64,000 nt of DNA from Anolis sagrei (GCF_037176765.1 NC_090027.1:35525312-35589311), one strand, 5' to 3'; positions 1-10,959 are shown, counted from the stretch's first letter. Notes: generated from the letters alone by a model not told the origin. Program-made: numbers and translations.

Positions 1-119
1 AGTTGGAGGCCCAGACAGCTGGAGGGCTGCAATTTGAGGATGCCTGCTTTAGGATCTGGTCTAGTTCCTTCCAAGACGCAGTTAAATATATTAAATAGTA
101 TCTAGGTAACTGTGCCATA

Positions 120-300
120 GTCATGATTGCTGGATTGCTGTGAGTTTTCTGGGCTGTAAGGCTATGTTCCAGAAGCGTTCTCTCCTGACATTTCATCCAC
201 ATCTATGGCAGGCGTCCTCAGAGGTTGTGAGATCTGTTGGAAACTGGGCAAGTGAGGTTTATATATCTATGGAAGTTCCAAGGTGAGAGAAAGAACTCTT
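120..300 (-). mobile_element. Penelope-like element end, diverged
   Basis: Shares the order gagttttc-gggctgtaaggc, TTCTCTCCTGACA, CATCTATGGCAGGC and CCTCAGAGGTTGTGAGATCTGTTGG with other copies in the window. Those copies link to the C terminus of a Penelope-like reverse transcriptase/endonuclease. Orientation is antisense to that coding strand. More diverged than the copy at 9519-10385. Confidence 0.6.
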
Positions 301-323
301 GTCTGTTCATGGTTGCTATTTAA

Positions 324-327
<4 letters not shown>

Positions 328-378
<51 letters not shown>

Positions 379-402
379 AGGGAGAGGGAGAGGGAGAGAG
401 GG
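328..402. repeat. (GA)n / (GGGAGA)n microsatellite
   Basis: A pure GA run followed by GGGAGA units. It explains the Arg/Glu-alternating frame on the plus strand. Confidence 0.95.
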
Positions 403-779
403 AGAGAGATGCTTTGAGCATTGGACTACAACTCTGGAGATCAGGATTCAGATCCCAACTCAGCCATGGAAAGCTACTGGATGACCTTGGGTAAGTCATA
501 CTCCCTCAGCCTCAGAGGAAGACAAATCATGCCAAGGAAAACCTATATAGTGTTTGCCTTATGGTAGTCTGACAGGACTTGAAGGCATACAACAACAATG
601 ACAACAATAACCTTAAGGTACTATCATGATGGCAACTTTCCTCTCTCTCTCCTTACCTCTACTGAACACTAGCCAAAATGTGATCCATTCCGCCTGCAAT
701 TGGAACAAATGTTAAATGACATTTTAATCTGTTTTGGGAGTAACTGGGCCAGGGAAAGTTATCTAGGGTCTGTCTACAC

Positions 780-1198
780 CAGTGATTCCCAAACTGTGGT
801 CTGTGGACCACCAGTAGTCTGCAAGAACTAAAATATGGTCCATGGTCTCTCCGTTACTACACCATTGCAACGAGAGCAACTGGTCTCGCAAAACCCTCTT
901 ATAGTGCCGAGGCTTATTAAATATAGTTTTCTGTGGGTGAGCAGATGGTGACAACTGGATGGCATATTTTCTGTATCAGAAACTAGGGCTGATGTGGCCT
1001 ATCCAGTGCAATTTTCTGAATCAGCACCCCAAATAACCAAACCGAATCTAAAGTTGACCAAAAACGGATTCGTAACCCTTTTGGTACTAATGTTGAAAAA
1101 TGGTCCCTGGTCAAAGTGGTCCCTGGTCAAAGTAGTTCCAAATCAAAGTGGTCCCTGCTCAAAGTAGTCCCTGGTCAAAAAAAGGTTGGGAACTATTT
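780..1198. mobile_element. Non-autonomous hAT element with 8-bp target duplication
   Basis: Begins CAGTGATTCCCAAACTG and ends GGTTGGGAACTATTT, near-inverted ends. The octamer GTCTACAC flanks both sides (772-779 and 1199-1206), the duplication size typical of hAT. The interior has repeated GGTCCCTGGTCAAAG units near the right end. It landed at the edge of the palindromic MITE that follows. Confidence 0.8.
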
Positions 1199-1400
1199 GT
1201 CTACACCATAGATTTAATGCAGTTTGACACCACTTTAAGTGCCGTGAGAGTTTTAGTCTCTTGCCTTCTTTGTCAAAGAGTGCTGGTGCCTCATCAACCC
1301 GCAACTCTCAGGATCCCTTAGCCTCGAACTATAGCAGTTATAGTCATGTCAAACTGCATTAATTCTACATTGGAAATGCACCCTTTATTAAGTTCATTTA
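1199..1400. mobile_element. Palindromic MITE (TCTACACTGTAGAAT family)
   Basis: Inverted arms: TTAATGCAGTTTGACACCACTTTAA at the left and its complement at 1350-1375. Further copies lie at 42021, 48425, 56430 and 60488. About 200 bp, no coding capacity. Superfamily not assigned. Confidence 0.75.
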
Positions 1401-1449
1401 ACTCAATAGCTGATACATATTGGCCAGTGACAGTAAGACAATAAAAAAT

Positions 1450-1722
1450 ATTGTCTGATGACTTCTTGGATTGGTGCTCATCTCCATTTCTAAACCAAAG
1501 AGCCGGCATTGTCCCTAGACACCGCCAAGGTCATGTGGCCAGCATGACTGCATGGAGTGCCGTTACCTTCCCGCCAAGGCAATACCTATTGATCCACTCA
1601 CATTTGCATGTTTTTGAACTGCTAGTTGGTAGAAGGTGGGGATAACAGTGGGAGCTCACCCCACTCCCCAGATTCAAACCGCCAACCTTGCAGTTTAAGT
1701 TGCTGCATCACCAGGAGACCTT
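1450..1722 (-). mobile_element. tRNA-derived squamate SINE (Sauria/ACA type)
   Basis: Reverse copy with the tRNA-like head (CAAACCGCCAACCTTG is the B-box side), the block CATGCAAATGTGAGTGGATCAATAGG, and the region around CATGCAGTCATGCTGGCCACATGACC. Head and body are both present. Confidence 0.8.
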
Positions 1723-2049
1723 TCAATAGCTAACTTGGGATTTGCAGCAATTTTAAAACCAGTATAAACACCCACTCTGGTGGTCAATGATGATGGTTAA
1801 AAGAAGCAGTTGTATGCTGCTGAAAGTGTGTACATATATGTTCCTTGGTGCAATGTAAAGCTATGGTTGTATGCATCGTGTTCAATGTTGCCCTTATTTC
1901 CAAAGATACAAAAGGCACAAGGAAGGCATATATGGTGCCGAAGGGTGATCAATTAAGACATTAAGTATTTTCCAACACATGGCCACATTTGCATTTCCCC
2001 CTAGTAATCTATCCATCAGCTCATTTTCAGGGGAGCATGGCCTACTTCA

Positions 2050-2520
2050 ACTAAATCCTCAGATCAAAGCAAAAATGCCCGCTTGCGTTTCCTCGTCCGA
2101 AAAGAGATGCTAATTTAGAGCCCTTAATGTGGGGTGATGAGAGACTCCTTCAATTAACTGAATTCTATGGCTCCGGAATAATAATAATAATAACAAAAAT
2201 AATAATCACCAAAAAGAGATACAAAGAGAGTCAGGCTGGAAAGGCAGAAATGCTCATTAAACTGCAAAGGTCCGGCATTCATTACCTGTAGCATCTGGGG
2301 CTAAATGCTGGAAATGCAGCCCATCAAAGGGTTTGCGCGCCCCCCTCTCTCTCTCGCTCTGCGTAATGGGTTAAATTGGAAATATAATCAAATTAAAATA
2401 TTAGACACGAGCAAATAGTTCTTTGATACCCCTCTAAAGGTTTCATTAAAAAGAGGTTCTCGAGCTTTGTAGGAGGGGGATTATCACTTTTAATCAGAGC
2501 AACAACATGTTTTAGGGGCG
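2050..2520. other. Non-repetitive stretch, candidate conserved non-coding element
   Basis: Complex sequence with TTAAT/ATTA-rich motifs and no match to any repeat family recurring in this window, apart from short (ATA)n and CTCT runs. It lies downstream of JHY, towards where BSX is expected. Conservation cannot be tested here. Confidence 0.3.
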
Positions 2521-2815
2521 TCATCAGACATGCTTCAAAGTGGTGCCATCTCGGTGGGTATATTTTCGATCGGAGGAATGGTTCTTAATGGATGAAACAC
2601 AGTTGCACACATATATTGAGGATTTAAAGTCTGGATCTAGAAGTAAGAAGGTGAATATGGGGATAATTGGGAGTGTGTTTGCATGTCTTTGCAGTGGTGT
2701 CACTAGGAGGGTGCAAGGGGTGAAAACCACATTGGGTGACACTATCAGAGGGGTGACACCAACATGACTGTCTATAAAAAATATTTGTGCAGTGTTTCTG
2801 CTGATTATCTATCCA

Positions 2816-3028
2816 CCCTCCCACCCACCCACCCACCCACCCACCCACCCACCCACTCTCTCTATCAGCTCCAGCTCCTCATGCGGGGACATGAGAGAAG
2901 CCTCCCAGAAGGATGATAAAAAATCATCTGGGCGTCCCCTGGGCAACGTCCTTGCAGACGGCCAATTCTCTCTCACCAGAAGTGATCCACAGTTTCTCAA
3001 GTCGCTCCTGACATGACCAAAAAAAGGA
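2816..3028 (+). mobile_element. (CCCA)n run and partial type-2 tRNA-derived SINE
   Basis: A CCCA/CACC microsatellite (2816-2857) is followed by the 3' two thirds of a second SINE type: CAGCTCCAGCTCCTCAT, GGGACATGAGAGAAGCC, CCCTGGGCAACGTCCTTGCAGACGG, CTCACCAGAAG, TTTCTCAAGTCGCTCCTGACATGA. A fuller copy lies at 58374-58650. Confidence 0.75.
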
Positions 3029-3152
3029 GATATTAACGTCCTAGATGGTTCATAAGGAGAGATACGTTTGGATAGGTAAGTTGGACTGAAACCTTATACA
3101 GTGTGCACAATTCACATATGTGCACACTTTATAAAACATATGTACACACTGT

Positions 3153-3305
3153 ATAAAATTCCATGCAGTCATGCTGGCCACATGACCTTGGAGGCGTCTA
3201 TGGACAATGCTGGCTCTTCGGCTTAGAAATGGAGATGAGCACCAACTCACAGAGTTGGACACGACTGGACTTAACGTCAGGGGAAAACCTTTACCTTTAC
3301 CTTAT
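3153..3305 (+). mobile_element. Partial tRNA-derived SINE (3' half)
   Basis: Runs from CCATGCAGTCATGCTGGCC to the CTTTACCTTTACC tail characteristic of this squamate family. The head is missing. Confidence 0.8.
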
Positions 3306-3647
3306 AAGACTAAAACTCTATGCTAATTAACTTCGAATCTATGTCTTTCAGTCAGAGCTGTTGTTTTTACCCAGTTCCAACAATACTTTGAATTATGGGG
3401 CTCTCACTGCATAAACTATGAACATACAATATTGCTTTTGCTGCTATTGGTTTTCTGTATTTCCTGATTTTCCTGACTGCTTTGAGTCCCCCCTCCCCCC
3501 CCAGATGAGAAAAGTGGTATACAAGGGAAGTAAATAAATAAATACATTAAATTTGGTCCTTGAGCTGATGACATTTCCCCACCCACAATCCCAAAAATGT
3601 TTTTTCGAAGGAAAGAAATGGAGTCAGGCCATTCCTTATTAAATTCT

Positions 3648-3653
3648 TTTATT
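3648..3653 (-). terminator. JHY: Candidate JHY poly(A) signal
   Basis: AATAAA on the minus strand about 200 bases after the JHY stop codon, in non-repetitive sequence. Other A/T-rich hexamers are nearby, so the exact cleavage site is uncertain. Confidence 0.5.
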
Positions 3654-3853
3654 ATCAACAATAAAATCTGACCAAAAAAAATAAAATAAATGAGATTGTG
3701 CAAACAATGTGGGAAAACTTTTCCATTTCGTAAGTTCATTAGGCTCATCCTAAAACACTTCTCCAACAGTCCAGGCGAGCCACTGAAGAAAGACTTGGAC
3801 AGCGTTGGATCCCGCTTTCTGTGTCCAGATTGGGGAACGCAGCACAGGGTTCC

Positions 3854-4060
3854 TCATACAATATGCAGGGTCTTGAAAGCAGCTACAACTTGCTTCTCCT
3901 TCTCGTGCCTGTTCTGCAGCGATTCCAGGGACGCAATGGGAGGGAGATTCTGTCCGTTTAAAGTGCGGGCCAAATGTCTTTCCTCTTTGGGCTCTTGCTC
4001 CAACGGCGGCCTCGACACAAACAGCTTGGGCTTGGGGATGGTCTTGGCATACTCCAGGGC
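3854..4060 (-). CDS. JHY: JHY coding exon 7 (C terminus and stop)
   Basis: The acceptor is gatcgatggag before 4060. It encodes 68 residues from ALEYAKTIPKPK to NRHEKEKQVVAAFKTLHIV and then TGA at 3854-3856. The end is nearly identical to the human C terminus as I recall it (NRHEREKQAVAAFKVLHIV). This strongly conserved tail is the best single identifier of the gene in the window. Confidence 0.95.
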   Translation of the reverse strand, partial: ALEYAKTIPKPKLFVSRPPLEQEPKEERHLARTLNGQNLPPIASLESLQNRHEKEKQVVAAFKTLHIV

Positions 4061-4324
4061 CTCCATCGATCAAACAAAGACACAAAAATATGAGAGATCA
4101 CATTGAGCTTTCCTAGGAAAACCAGAGCCACAAACAGTGGCAGAAGCAGTGGTAAATTTACTTCTGGGCTGACTCTAAATTTTCCAGGAGTTATCCAAGG
4201 TGCTGAACCACATTCCCCAAAATGGTTCGCTACCGGTTGTTCTACTAACTCATTTAAAGTTTGGATTAAAACCAGGAATGGATTCCATGCCTCATTAATA
4301 TGGAAGCCACCAACCACCATTGTC

Positions 4325-4894
4325 AAAAAAACTAAAAATGCAATGTCCATTTGTGGGATTAACAGAACTTAAAAACCAGTGGGCGAATTGACACCAAATT
4401 TGGACAACATACACCTAATAACCCAATGTATGTCCTTCACTAAAAAAAAAATTGATTTTGTCATTTGGGAGTTGTAGCTGCTGGGATTTATAATTCACCT
4501 ACAATCAAAGAGCATTCTGAACCCCACCAATGATGGAATTGAACCAAACTTGGCACACAGTTCTCCCATGACCAACAGAAAATACTGGAAAGGTTTGGTG
4601 GGCAGTGCCCTTTGGTTTTGGAGTTGTAGTTCACCTACATCCAAAGATCACTGTGGACTCAAACAATGATGGGTCTGGATCAAAATCTACACAAAGATTC
4701 AATATGCCCAAATGTGAACACTGGGGGAGTTTGGGGAAAATAGAATCTTGACATTTGGGAGTTATACTTGCAGGGATGTATAGTTCACCTACAATCACAG
4801 AGCATTCTGAACCCCACCAACAATAGAATTGGGCCAAACCTCCCACAAAGAACCCCCATGTGGGCCACAGCAATGTGTGGCAGGGGATGGCTAG
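4325..4894 (+). mobile_element. Non-autonomous Helitron, copy 1 of a tandem set
   Basis: Starts with a diverged version of TCTATATAAATAAAAATGTAATG and ends GGCCACAGCAATGTGTGGC (imperfect hairpin) then GGGATGGCTAG. The CTAG end and subterminal hairpin are Helitron hallmarks. The interior carries the ~160-bp repeated core (GGGAGTTGTAGTTGCTGGG, AATCAAAGAGCATTCTGAAC, CAAACTTGGCAC). Confidence 0.8.
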
Positions 4895-5127
4895 TCTATA
4901 TAAATAAAAATGTAATGTTTGTTTGTGAGGTTAGCATAACTCAAAAACCACTTGACAAATTGACACCAAATTTGGACATAATACACCTATCAGGCCAACT
5001 AGTGACCATCACTCATAAGAACACTGAAAAACACAACAGAAGAGACTTAAAAAACCAAAAAATAAATACATTACAACACATGCGCAAAACTACACATACA
5101 TACACACACACACACATATCTTCTGTA
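4895..5127 (+). mobile_element. Helitron 5' part, copy 2
   Basis: Starts TCTATATAAATAAAAATG immediately after the CTAG of copy 1, with no base between. Short subfamily with ACTCATAAGAACACTGAAAAAC and an ACAC-rich stretch. It lacks the 3' hairpin before copy 3 begins. Confidence 0.75.
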
Positions 5128-5405
5128 TCTATATAAATAAAAATGTACTGTTTGTTTGTGGGATTAACATAACTCAAAAACCACTGGGCAAATTGACACC
5201 AAATTTGGACACAATACACCTATCAGGCCAACGAGTGACAATCACTCATAAAAACACTAGAAAACATAGTGGAAGAGACCTAAAAAGCCAAAAAATACAT
5301 TACAACGCATGCACAAAACCACTTATATACACATATACACATACATATACACACAAAACATATACACAGACTGGGCCACAGCAATGCATGGGAGGGGAAG
5401 GCTAG
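5128..5405 (+). mobile_element. Helitron, copy 3 (short subfamily, both ends present)
   Basis: Starts TCTATATAAATAAAAATG and ends GGCCACAGCAATGCATGGGAGGGGAAGGCTAG. Same short-subfamily interior as copy 2, with CACATATACAC repeats. Confidence 0.8.
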
Positions 5406-5829
5406 TAATATATAAAACAGTTTAATTCTAGTGAAGGCGCAGACTGCATATTCTGCTTAGACTATGGGTTTCAATCCACCATTTGTTACTTTTCTTCTGC
5501 AAAGAAACACTGGAGCAATTTTCATGGGGAAAATAGTGAGTGCAGTGTTTCACCTTTCTTGACATGCAGTTCTGTTCTGTCCCATTAATTCCTCCCACTT
5601 GTCAATATATATAATACCTGCAAAGGAGAGCAGTTGCTTTGTCCCAGAGTGCAGGGATTTTCAAGGACTCCATTTGAAAGTTCAATGCTTCTCCATCCCA
5701 CCACCCATCCTTTCCTACCCTGCAAACCTTCTCAAGATGCTACTTTAGAGAGAAGCAGCAGACCGAGAATCAAAGTAATGTACCCAGGCCAGCTTTTCTA
5801 CCCATTAATGCAAAGCACTTGACATATGT

Positions 5830-6220
5830 GTTGTCGAAGGCTTTCATGGCCAGAATCAATGGGATGCTGTGAGTTTTCCAGGATGTATGGCTATGTTTCA
5901 GAAGCATTCTCTCCTGACAAGACTCAATCAGGGACAAGACTCCTACCAAAGGATTCCCCCAGGCAGCAACCAGGCAGCCTTTGAAGCTGCAAGGCTATTC
6001 AATGCTAATCAAGGTGTACATTTGCAACATTCACACTTGCCTCAGGCAGACAAGAGTTCTTTCTTCCACCCTGGATATTATTCCACAGATATATAAACCT
6101 TACTTGCCTAGTTTCCAACACATCTCCCAACTTCTCAGGATGCCTGCCATAGATGTGGGTAAAATGTCAGGACAGAATGCTTCTGGAACATGGCCAGACA
6201 GCCTGGAAAACTCAAAACAA
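5830..6220 (+). mobile_element. Penelope-like element ends, partial and diverged
   Basis: Starts GTTGTCGAAGGCTTTCATGGCC, passes through TTCAATGCTAATCAAGGTG and GCAGACAAGAGT, and ends with GGCCAGACAGCCTGGAAAACTC. It is an inverted-plus-sense arrangement like the copy at 9519, but shorter. Confidence 0.65.
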
Positions 6221-6586
6221 CCCACCTACAAATGTTTGTCTCTTTCAAGTGATGGGAAAAATGCTAAAGTTTCATTCTATGCCATCTCCACACTCTACTT
6301 GATAGCAACGCAGGAGTGAGAACCAGAATTTGGAAAAGATACCTTTTTGGAACTGCAACTTGTGGCCACTGACTTTGCTGATATTAGGGTGCTTACTGCT
6401 ACTTGAACTGTCAATGCTCCTTTCTATGGACTCCAGAACTTTGTGACTTGGGATGGGGTACTTAAAATTCTTTGAAACGCACCTCCTTGAAGCTGCCAAA
6501 CTACGAATTCCAGGATTCCCCCTCGTGGAACCATGACAGTTCGGTATCAAAATGATACAATTGTGTGGTGTGGATATATGCTTAGT

Positions 6587-7154
6587 AGGCATGGGCGATC
6601 CATGGTTCTAAATGGTTCTAAAGTACTTACAAAACTAGGGGGAGCTGGTGCTTTGCTTCTAAAGCGTTTCTAAAGTTCTGGTGGTGAAAATTTCGGAACT
6701 CTAACAAAACTTTCAAAATTTAGTTATAAATGGCATTTTCTTATTGCTCCTGTCATAAAAATCGCCATTAACAAAATAATAATGAAATCTTCAAAGTTTT
6801 GTTAGAGTTCTGAAATTTTGAGTTGTTGTAGGTTTTTTCGGGCTATATAGCCATGTTCTAGAGGCATTTTTCCTGACGTTTCTCCTGCATCTATGGCAAT
6901 GGCATAGATGCAGGCGAAACGTCAGGAAAAATGCCTCTAGAACATGGTCATATAGCCCGAAAAAACCTACAACAACCCAGTGATTCTGGCCATGAAAGCC
7001 TTCGACAATACATTCTGAAATTTTCACCACCAGAACTTTAGAAACACTTTAGAAGCAAAGCACCATCTTTAGAAACACTTTAGAAGCAAAGCATCAGCAC
7101 CCCCTAGTTTGTAAGTACAGTACTTTAGAACCATTTAGAACCATGGACTGCCAT
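6587..7154. mobile_element. Long-inverted-repeat hAT-like MITE (TAGGCATGGGCGATCC family), interrupted
   Basis: Left arm TAGGCATGGGCGATCCATGG with TTCTAAATGGTTCTAAAGTA; the right arm ends in the complement (TTTAGAACCATTTAGAACC). A sister at 50574-51020 has an 8-bp target duplication. The right terminus here is worn. A Penelope-like hairpin occupies 6820-7012. Confidence 0.7.
6820..7012. mobile_element. Penelope-like hairpin inserted in the MITE
   Basis: Near-perfect palindrome: GTTGTTGTAGGTTTTTTCGG into GCATCTATGGCAATGG, then the complement out to CCTTCGACAATA. TTCTGAAATTTT flanks it on both sides (6808-6819 and 7013-7024), indicating one insertion of an already inverted copy. Confidence 0.75.
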
Positions 7155-7322
7155 GGGGGCTGGAAAAATCCAACTGTTAGCCAATGATATTCTAGCTTTA
7201 AAAGTCCAGGTTGCACAGAACAACACAGTGTTTAGATAACAATGAAAGGGGGGGGGGAGGTCTGATTAGCCCCATCTTCTCTCCCTTTTCTAGATTTCTA
7301 TTTCCCTTGCAGCTCGTTTCAC

Positions 7323-7448
7323 CTTTTTCCTCGACACGGTCGATTTGTTTTCTGGTTTTGCCAGTGTTTTGCGTGTGCTTGCGATGTTCTTCAAGTTGTG
7401 CTCCTTAATGTGCTTGGCATATTCCTTTTGCTGCTTTATCTTTTCAGA
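7323..7448 (-). CDS. JHY: JHY coding exon 6
   Basis: The acceptor ttgtcttttggcag precedes 7448 and the donor AAAAAG|gtgaaa is at 7323/7322. It is 42 codons, phase 0 at both ends. It encodes SEKIKQQKEYAKHIKEHNLK and continues as a Lys/Arg-rich helix-prone segment, matching the human QQKEYAK region just before the last exon. Confidence 0.92.
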
Positions 7449-7566
7449 CTGCCAAAAGACAACAAAGGGAGGGTTAACACCGTTGATATTAGTGCTAGGC
7501 CTGACAATAAATGGAGAGAGAAGCATTGTGTGCTTTATTTTATAGTTGATACACACACACTCACAA

Positions 7567-8081
7567 TAGAGCTGGGCGGTTTCGTTTCGTTAATTCGTAA
7601 TTCGTTAAAAAATCGTTATTTTTTTGTTAACGAAGCGATAACGAACCATTCTGGAGCAACTTAAAAACTAAACGAATTTTTCAATTTGTTTCGTAAATGC
7701 TTCGTATTTTGTTATGTATTCGTTTCGTTATTGGTTTGAGGTCGTTTCGTTATTATTTCCGCATGTCTGGGGCAAGTTTTATAGTTGTTTTTTGTTTAAT
7801 TAGTGAAAAAAAATTATAATATCACACCAACAGTCAACAACAGAGGGAGAGGGAAGCTTCAGAAGTTTTTTTAGCGTATTGCGCGATCGCGGCCGCCATT
7901 AACGAATCGATTCGTTATTGTTTCGTTATTGTTTTGTAATTTTTTTACCATTTACGAAATTTCATAAATATTAAACTTTTTTTAAGGAAAATTTCGGAAT
8001 TCTTTTAAATATCGAAACGCAAAAAACCCCAAAAAATGAATCGATTTTAGAAACAAATTTTTCCGTTGTTACCCAGGCCTA
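7567..8081. mobile_element. Non-autonomous hAT (TAGGGCTGGGC family) with 8-bp duplication
   Basis: Begins TAGAGCTGGGCGG and ends ACCCAGGCCTA. ACTCACAA flanks both ends (7559-7566 and 8082-8089). The interior is rich in TTCGTT/AACGAA and contains GCGTATTGCGCGATCGCG, shared with copies at 41137 and 43502. It lies just beyond the 3' splice site of JHY exon 6. Confidence 0.82.
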
Positions 8082-8089
8082 ACTCACAA

Positions 8090-8497
8090 GCAATTAGTGT
8101 GTGTGTGTGTGTCAACTGTAAAATAAAATGGTCTGGCAATGCTTGGGGTGATGGCTGAGCCTGGAACTTTTAGATACTGTTGCATTTTTGTTCAGGCTTG
8201 AGCTATGCAGACATTCAGAGAGAAGTAGAGTGAAGAAGAGAGAAGCAGAGAGAGACAGACAGTTTTGCTTCTTGTCTGCTGAAAAGAAGGCCTCTCATAT
8301 GGATAAAAAGGGACCACTGTAAATCTCTCATAAAAGGCCATTCAGTGAGTTGATGCAACTGACCATATTGTACATATGTTGTTCTGAATGAAGAATGAGT
8401 AAACTACTTGCTCTTTATTGTTCATCTGTGCTGCATATTTTTCTTACTGCCAACGCAGTGGGCTGATCAAACGTGAACTACATGTAGTTTATTTTAC
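8090..8497 (+). mobile_element. LTR-like repeat fragment (fossil)
   Basis: Shares GTCAACTGTAAAATAA, GGCTGAGCCTGG, TTTTGTTCAGGCTTGAGC, a CTCATAAAAGGCCA stretch and GCTGATCAAACGTGAAC with copies at 40671, 45405 and 47500. Elsewhere the family begins TGTTGGAGCATG and ends in a TTTACA-like end, suggesting an LTR. Class not certain; broken. Confidence 0.4.
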
Positions 8498-8935
8498 ACT
8501 AACTGTACCCGCCACGCGTTGCTGTGGCCAACCTTCCCTCCCCCTTTCTCTCCTTCCTTCCTTTCTTCTTTTTCTTTCCCTTCCTATTTCTCTTCTTTCT
8601 TCCATCTCTACCTGTTTCTCTCCCCCCCCCCTTTCTTTGCTCTTTGGTTCCATCCTTCCTTCTCTCCTCCCTCCCTTCACTATCTTTCGTTCATTTTCTC
8701 CTTCCTTCCTTCCTTCCTTCCTTCTCTTTTTCCTTTCACTTTTTTATTTCCATCTCTCCCTCCTTCCTTCCTTCCTTCTTTCCCTCCCTCTTTCTCTCTT
8801 TCCTTCCTTTCCCCTTTCCCTCCTTCATTCCTTCCCTCTTTCCCTCCTTCTCTCGTTACTTCTTGACTGTCTCTTCCATTTGTATCTTACATAGAAAGAA
8901 GGAAAGGAAGGAAGAAAGGAAGGAAGGAAAGAGAA
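8498..8935 (-). mobile_element. Helitron 3' end with polypyrimidine interior
   Basis: Reverse orientation: the hairpin GCCACGCGTTGCTGTGGC lies next to the ACTAAC boundary, then CCTTCC/CTTT repeats for about 400 bp. The same hairpin-plus-polypurine layout recurs at 37324-37976. The long Ser/Phe/Pro/Leu frames here come from the simple repeat. Confidence 0.65.
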
Positions 8936-9424
8936 AGGTGGATTTGTTCCAGTTCTCCTAAATAAACATCATTATTTTGTTGTTCACAACATCTGTCTCA
9001 TGTGTGCCTCTGTGAGTGAAGTTTTAAAAAGCAGTTTACTACAACAAACAAAAGTCTATGGTGGCAGCATATAATTTAAAGAACTATCTTTTAGTGTTAC
9101 CTCAGAACACAAGCCTGAGGGCTAATCCAACGCACTCTTGCCTAAGATACTTCCAGTAAGCCAAGGGCTTATCAGTGCTTTTAAGTTTGGTGGTGGCCAG
9201 TGAGTTTTCAAAAGGTTTTTTGGCCAGAAGAAAGGTCCAGCTTTTCTTACAGCTTTTTGGTGTTGGCTTTTACATGCAGAAACCTCATTCCAATCTCAAG
9301 TGGTGTTCTGCCTTTTAGGGATCTTTATTCTCTCAAATAAGCCCCTACCTATTATAATGGCCATACAGCCCAGAAAACTCACAGCAACCCAGTGATTCTG
9401 GCCATGAAAGCCTTTGAAAATACA

Positions 9425-10579
9425 TGGCTATGAATTGGTTTTTAGTCAACTTTACATTTGGTTTGATTATTCGGGATGTCGATTCAGAAAATTGCTTTGG
9501 CTAGACCACATCAGCTCTGGGTTGTTGTAGGTTTTTTCGGGCTATATGGCCATGGTCTAGAGGCATTCTCTCCTGACGTTTCGCCTGCATCTATGACAAA
9601 CATCCTCAGAGGTAGTGAGATCTGTTGGAACTAGGAAAGTGGGTTTATATATCTGTGGAATGACCAGGGTGGGACAAAGGACTCTTGTCCGCTGGAGCTA
9701 GGTGTGAATGTTTCAACTGACCACCTTGATTAGGATATTTTGGTCTGACAGAGCCTGGGCAAACTTTTGCTGAGAGGTAATTAGATGTCCTTGTTTGTTT
9801 CCTCTCTGTTGTTGTGCTGTTGTAATTTTAGAGTTTTTTTTTTAATACTGGTAGCCAGATTTTGTTCATTTTCATGGTTTCTTCCTTTTTGTTGAAATTG
9901 TCCACATGCTTATGAATTTCATGGTTTCAATGTGCTCCTGGACACAGCATTTTATTTTGAGAACACAGAAATGCTGGACCACTCTCACAACCACCATGTC
10001 AGACTACACAGAGAAGCCATTGAAATCCACAAGCATGTGGACAATTTCAACAGAAAGGAGGAAACCATGAAAATGAACAAAATCTGGCTACCTCTCAGCA
10101 AAAGATTGCCCCAGACTCTGTCAGACCATTATATGCTAATCAAGGTGGTCAGTTGAAACATTCACGCCTAGCTCCAGCAGACAAGAGTCCTTTGTCTCAC
10201 CCTGGTCATTCCACAGATACATAAACCCACTTTCCTAGTTCCAACAGACCTCACTACCTCTGAGGATGCTTGCCATAGATGCAGGCGAAACATGAGGAGA
10301 GAATGCCTCTAGACCATGGCCATATAGCCCGAAAAAAAACCTACAACAACCCAGTGATTCTGGCCATGAAAGCCTTCAACAATACACATCAGCTTTAGTT
10401 TCTGATAAAGAACATATGCCATCCAGTAGTCGCCATCTGCTTGCCCGTAGAAAACCATATTTAGTAGGCCTCGGCAGTATAAAAGGGTTTGGCGAGCAGT
10501 TGCTCTCATTGTAACGGTGAGGTGATGGACCATATTTTAGTTCTTGTGGACCATGGACCACAGGTTGGGAACCACTGCT
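9425..10579 (-). mobile_element. hAT element (minus), split by a Penelope-like insertion
   Basis: The right end CACAGGTTGGGAACCACTG and the GTGGACCATGGACCAC block match the complement of the hAT at 780-1198. Left remnant is 9425-9518. The two parts are separated by 9519-10385 and carry the shared junction ACATCAGCT. Confidence 0.65.
9519..10385. mobile_element. Penelope-like element, inverted pair with endonuclease C-terminal remnant
   Basis: 9519-9940 runs antisense and 9945-10385 runs sense, giving a large imperfect inverted repeat. The sense half encodes EIHKHVDNFNRKEETMKMNK, preceded by FENTEMLDHS. This resembles the region after the GIY-YIG endonuclease of Penelope-like reverse transcriptases, where REAIEIxKHxxNFNR is typical. 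No reverse transcriptase domain remains. A short duplication (ACATCAGCT plus one or two bases) flanks the whole. Confidence 0.72.
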
Positions 10580-10959
10580 TTATGGAGATTGTTTCTTCGC
10601 TGTGGGTCTATTTATTCCAACTTCAGCAGACCAAGTTGTCTGATTTCATAGCCTAGGCTAAAGTAAAATAAACCAGTTTGAAAACATCTCTGGATCACTA
10701 CCTTTTGTGCTATTATTTAAGTGAAACTCTTGCTAGGTTGCCAGTGTTAGATTGGTGCTGTCTTCTTAGAAGAAGGTGGAAAAGCAGCCCAGATAAAACA
10801 CTATCAGATGGATCCTTAGAGCTTCTTGTAAAATCGCCCACAGTAAAGTGAGAATGGGAGGAAGTTTTCTTTCTGAGTCTTTTTCGGATGATTGGCCTCA
10901 TCTTCTTCTGGGGGCCCAGTAATACCTGATGCTTCCTAACAGGGCATAATGTGCATTCG

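Noticed and set aside
8418-8961. Long Ser/Pro/Phe/Leu-rich open frames on the plus strand, resembling membrane proteins
   Set aside because: They translate a CCTTCC/CTTT simple repeat in three frames at once; no gene structure.
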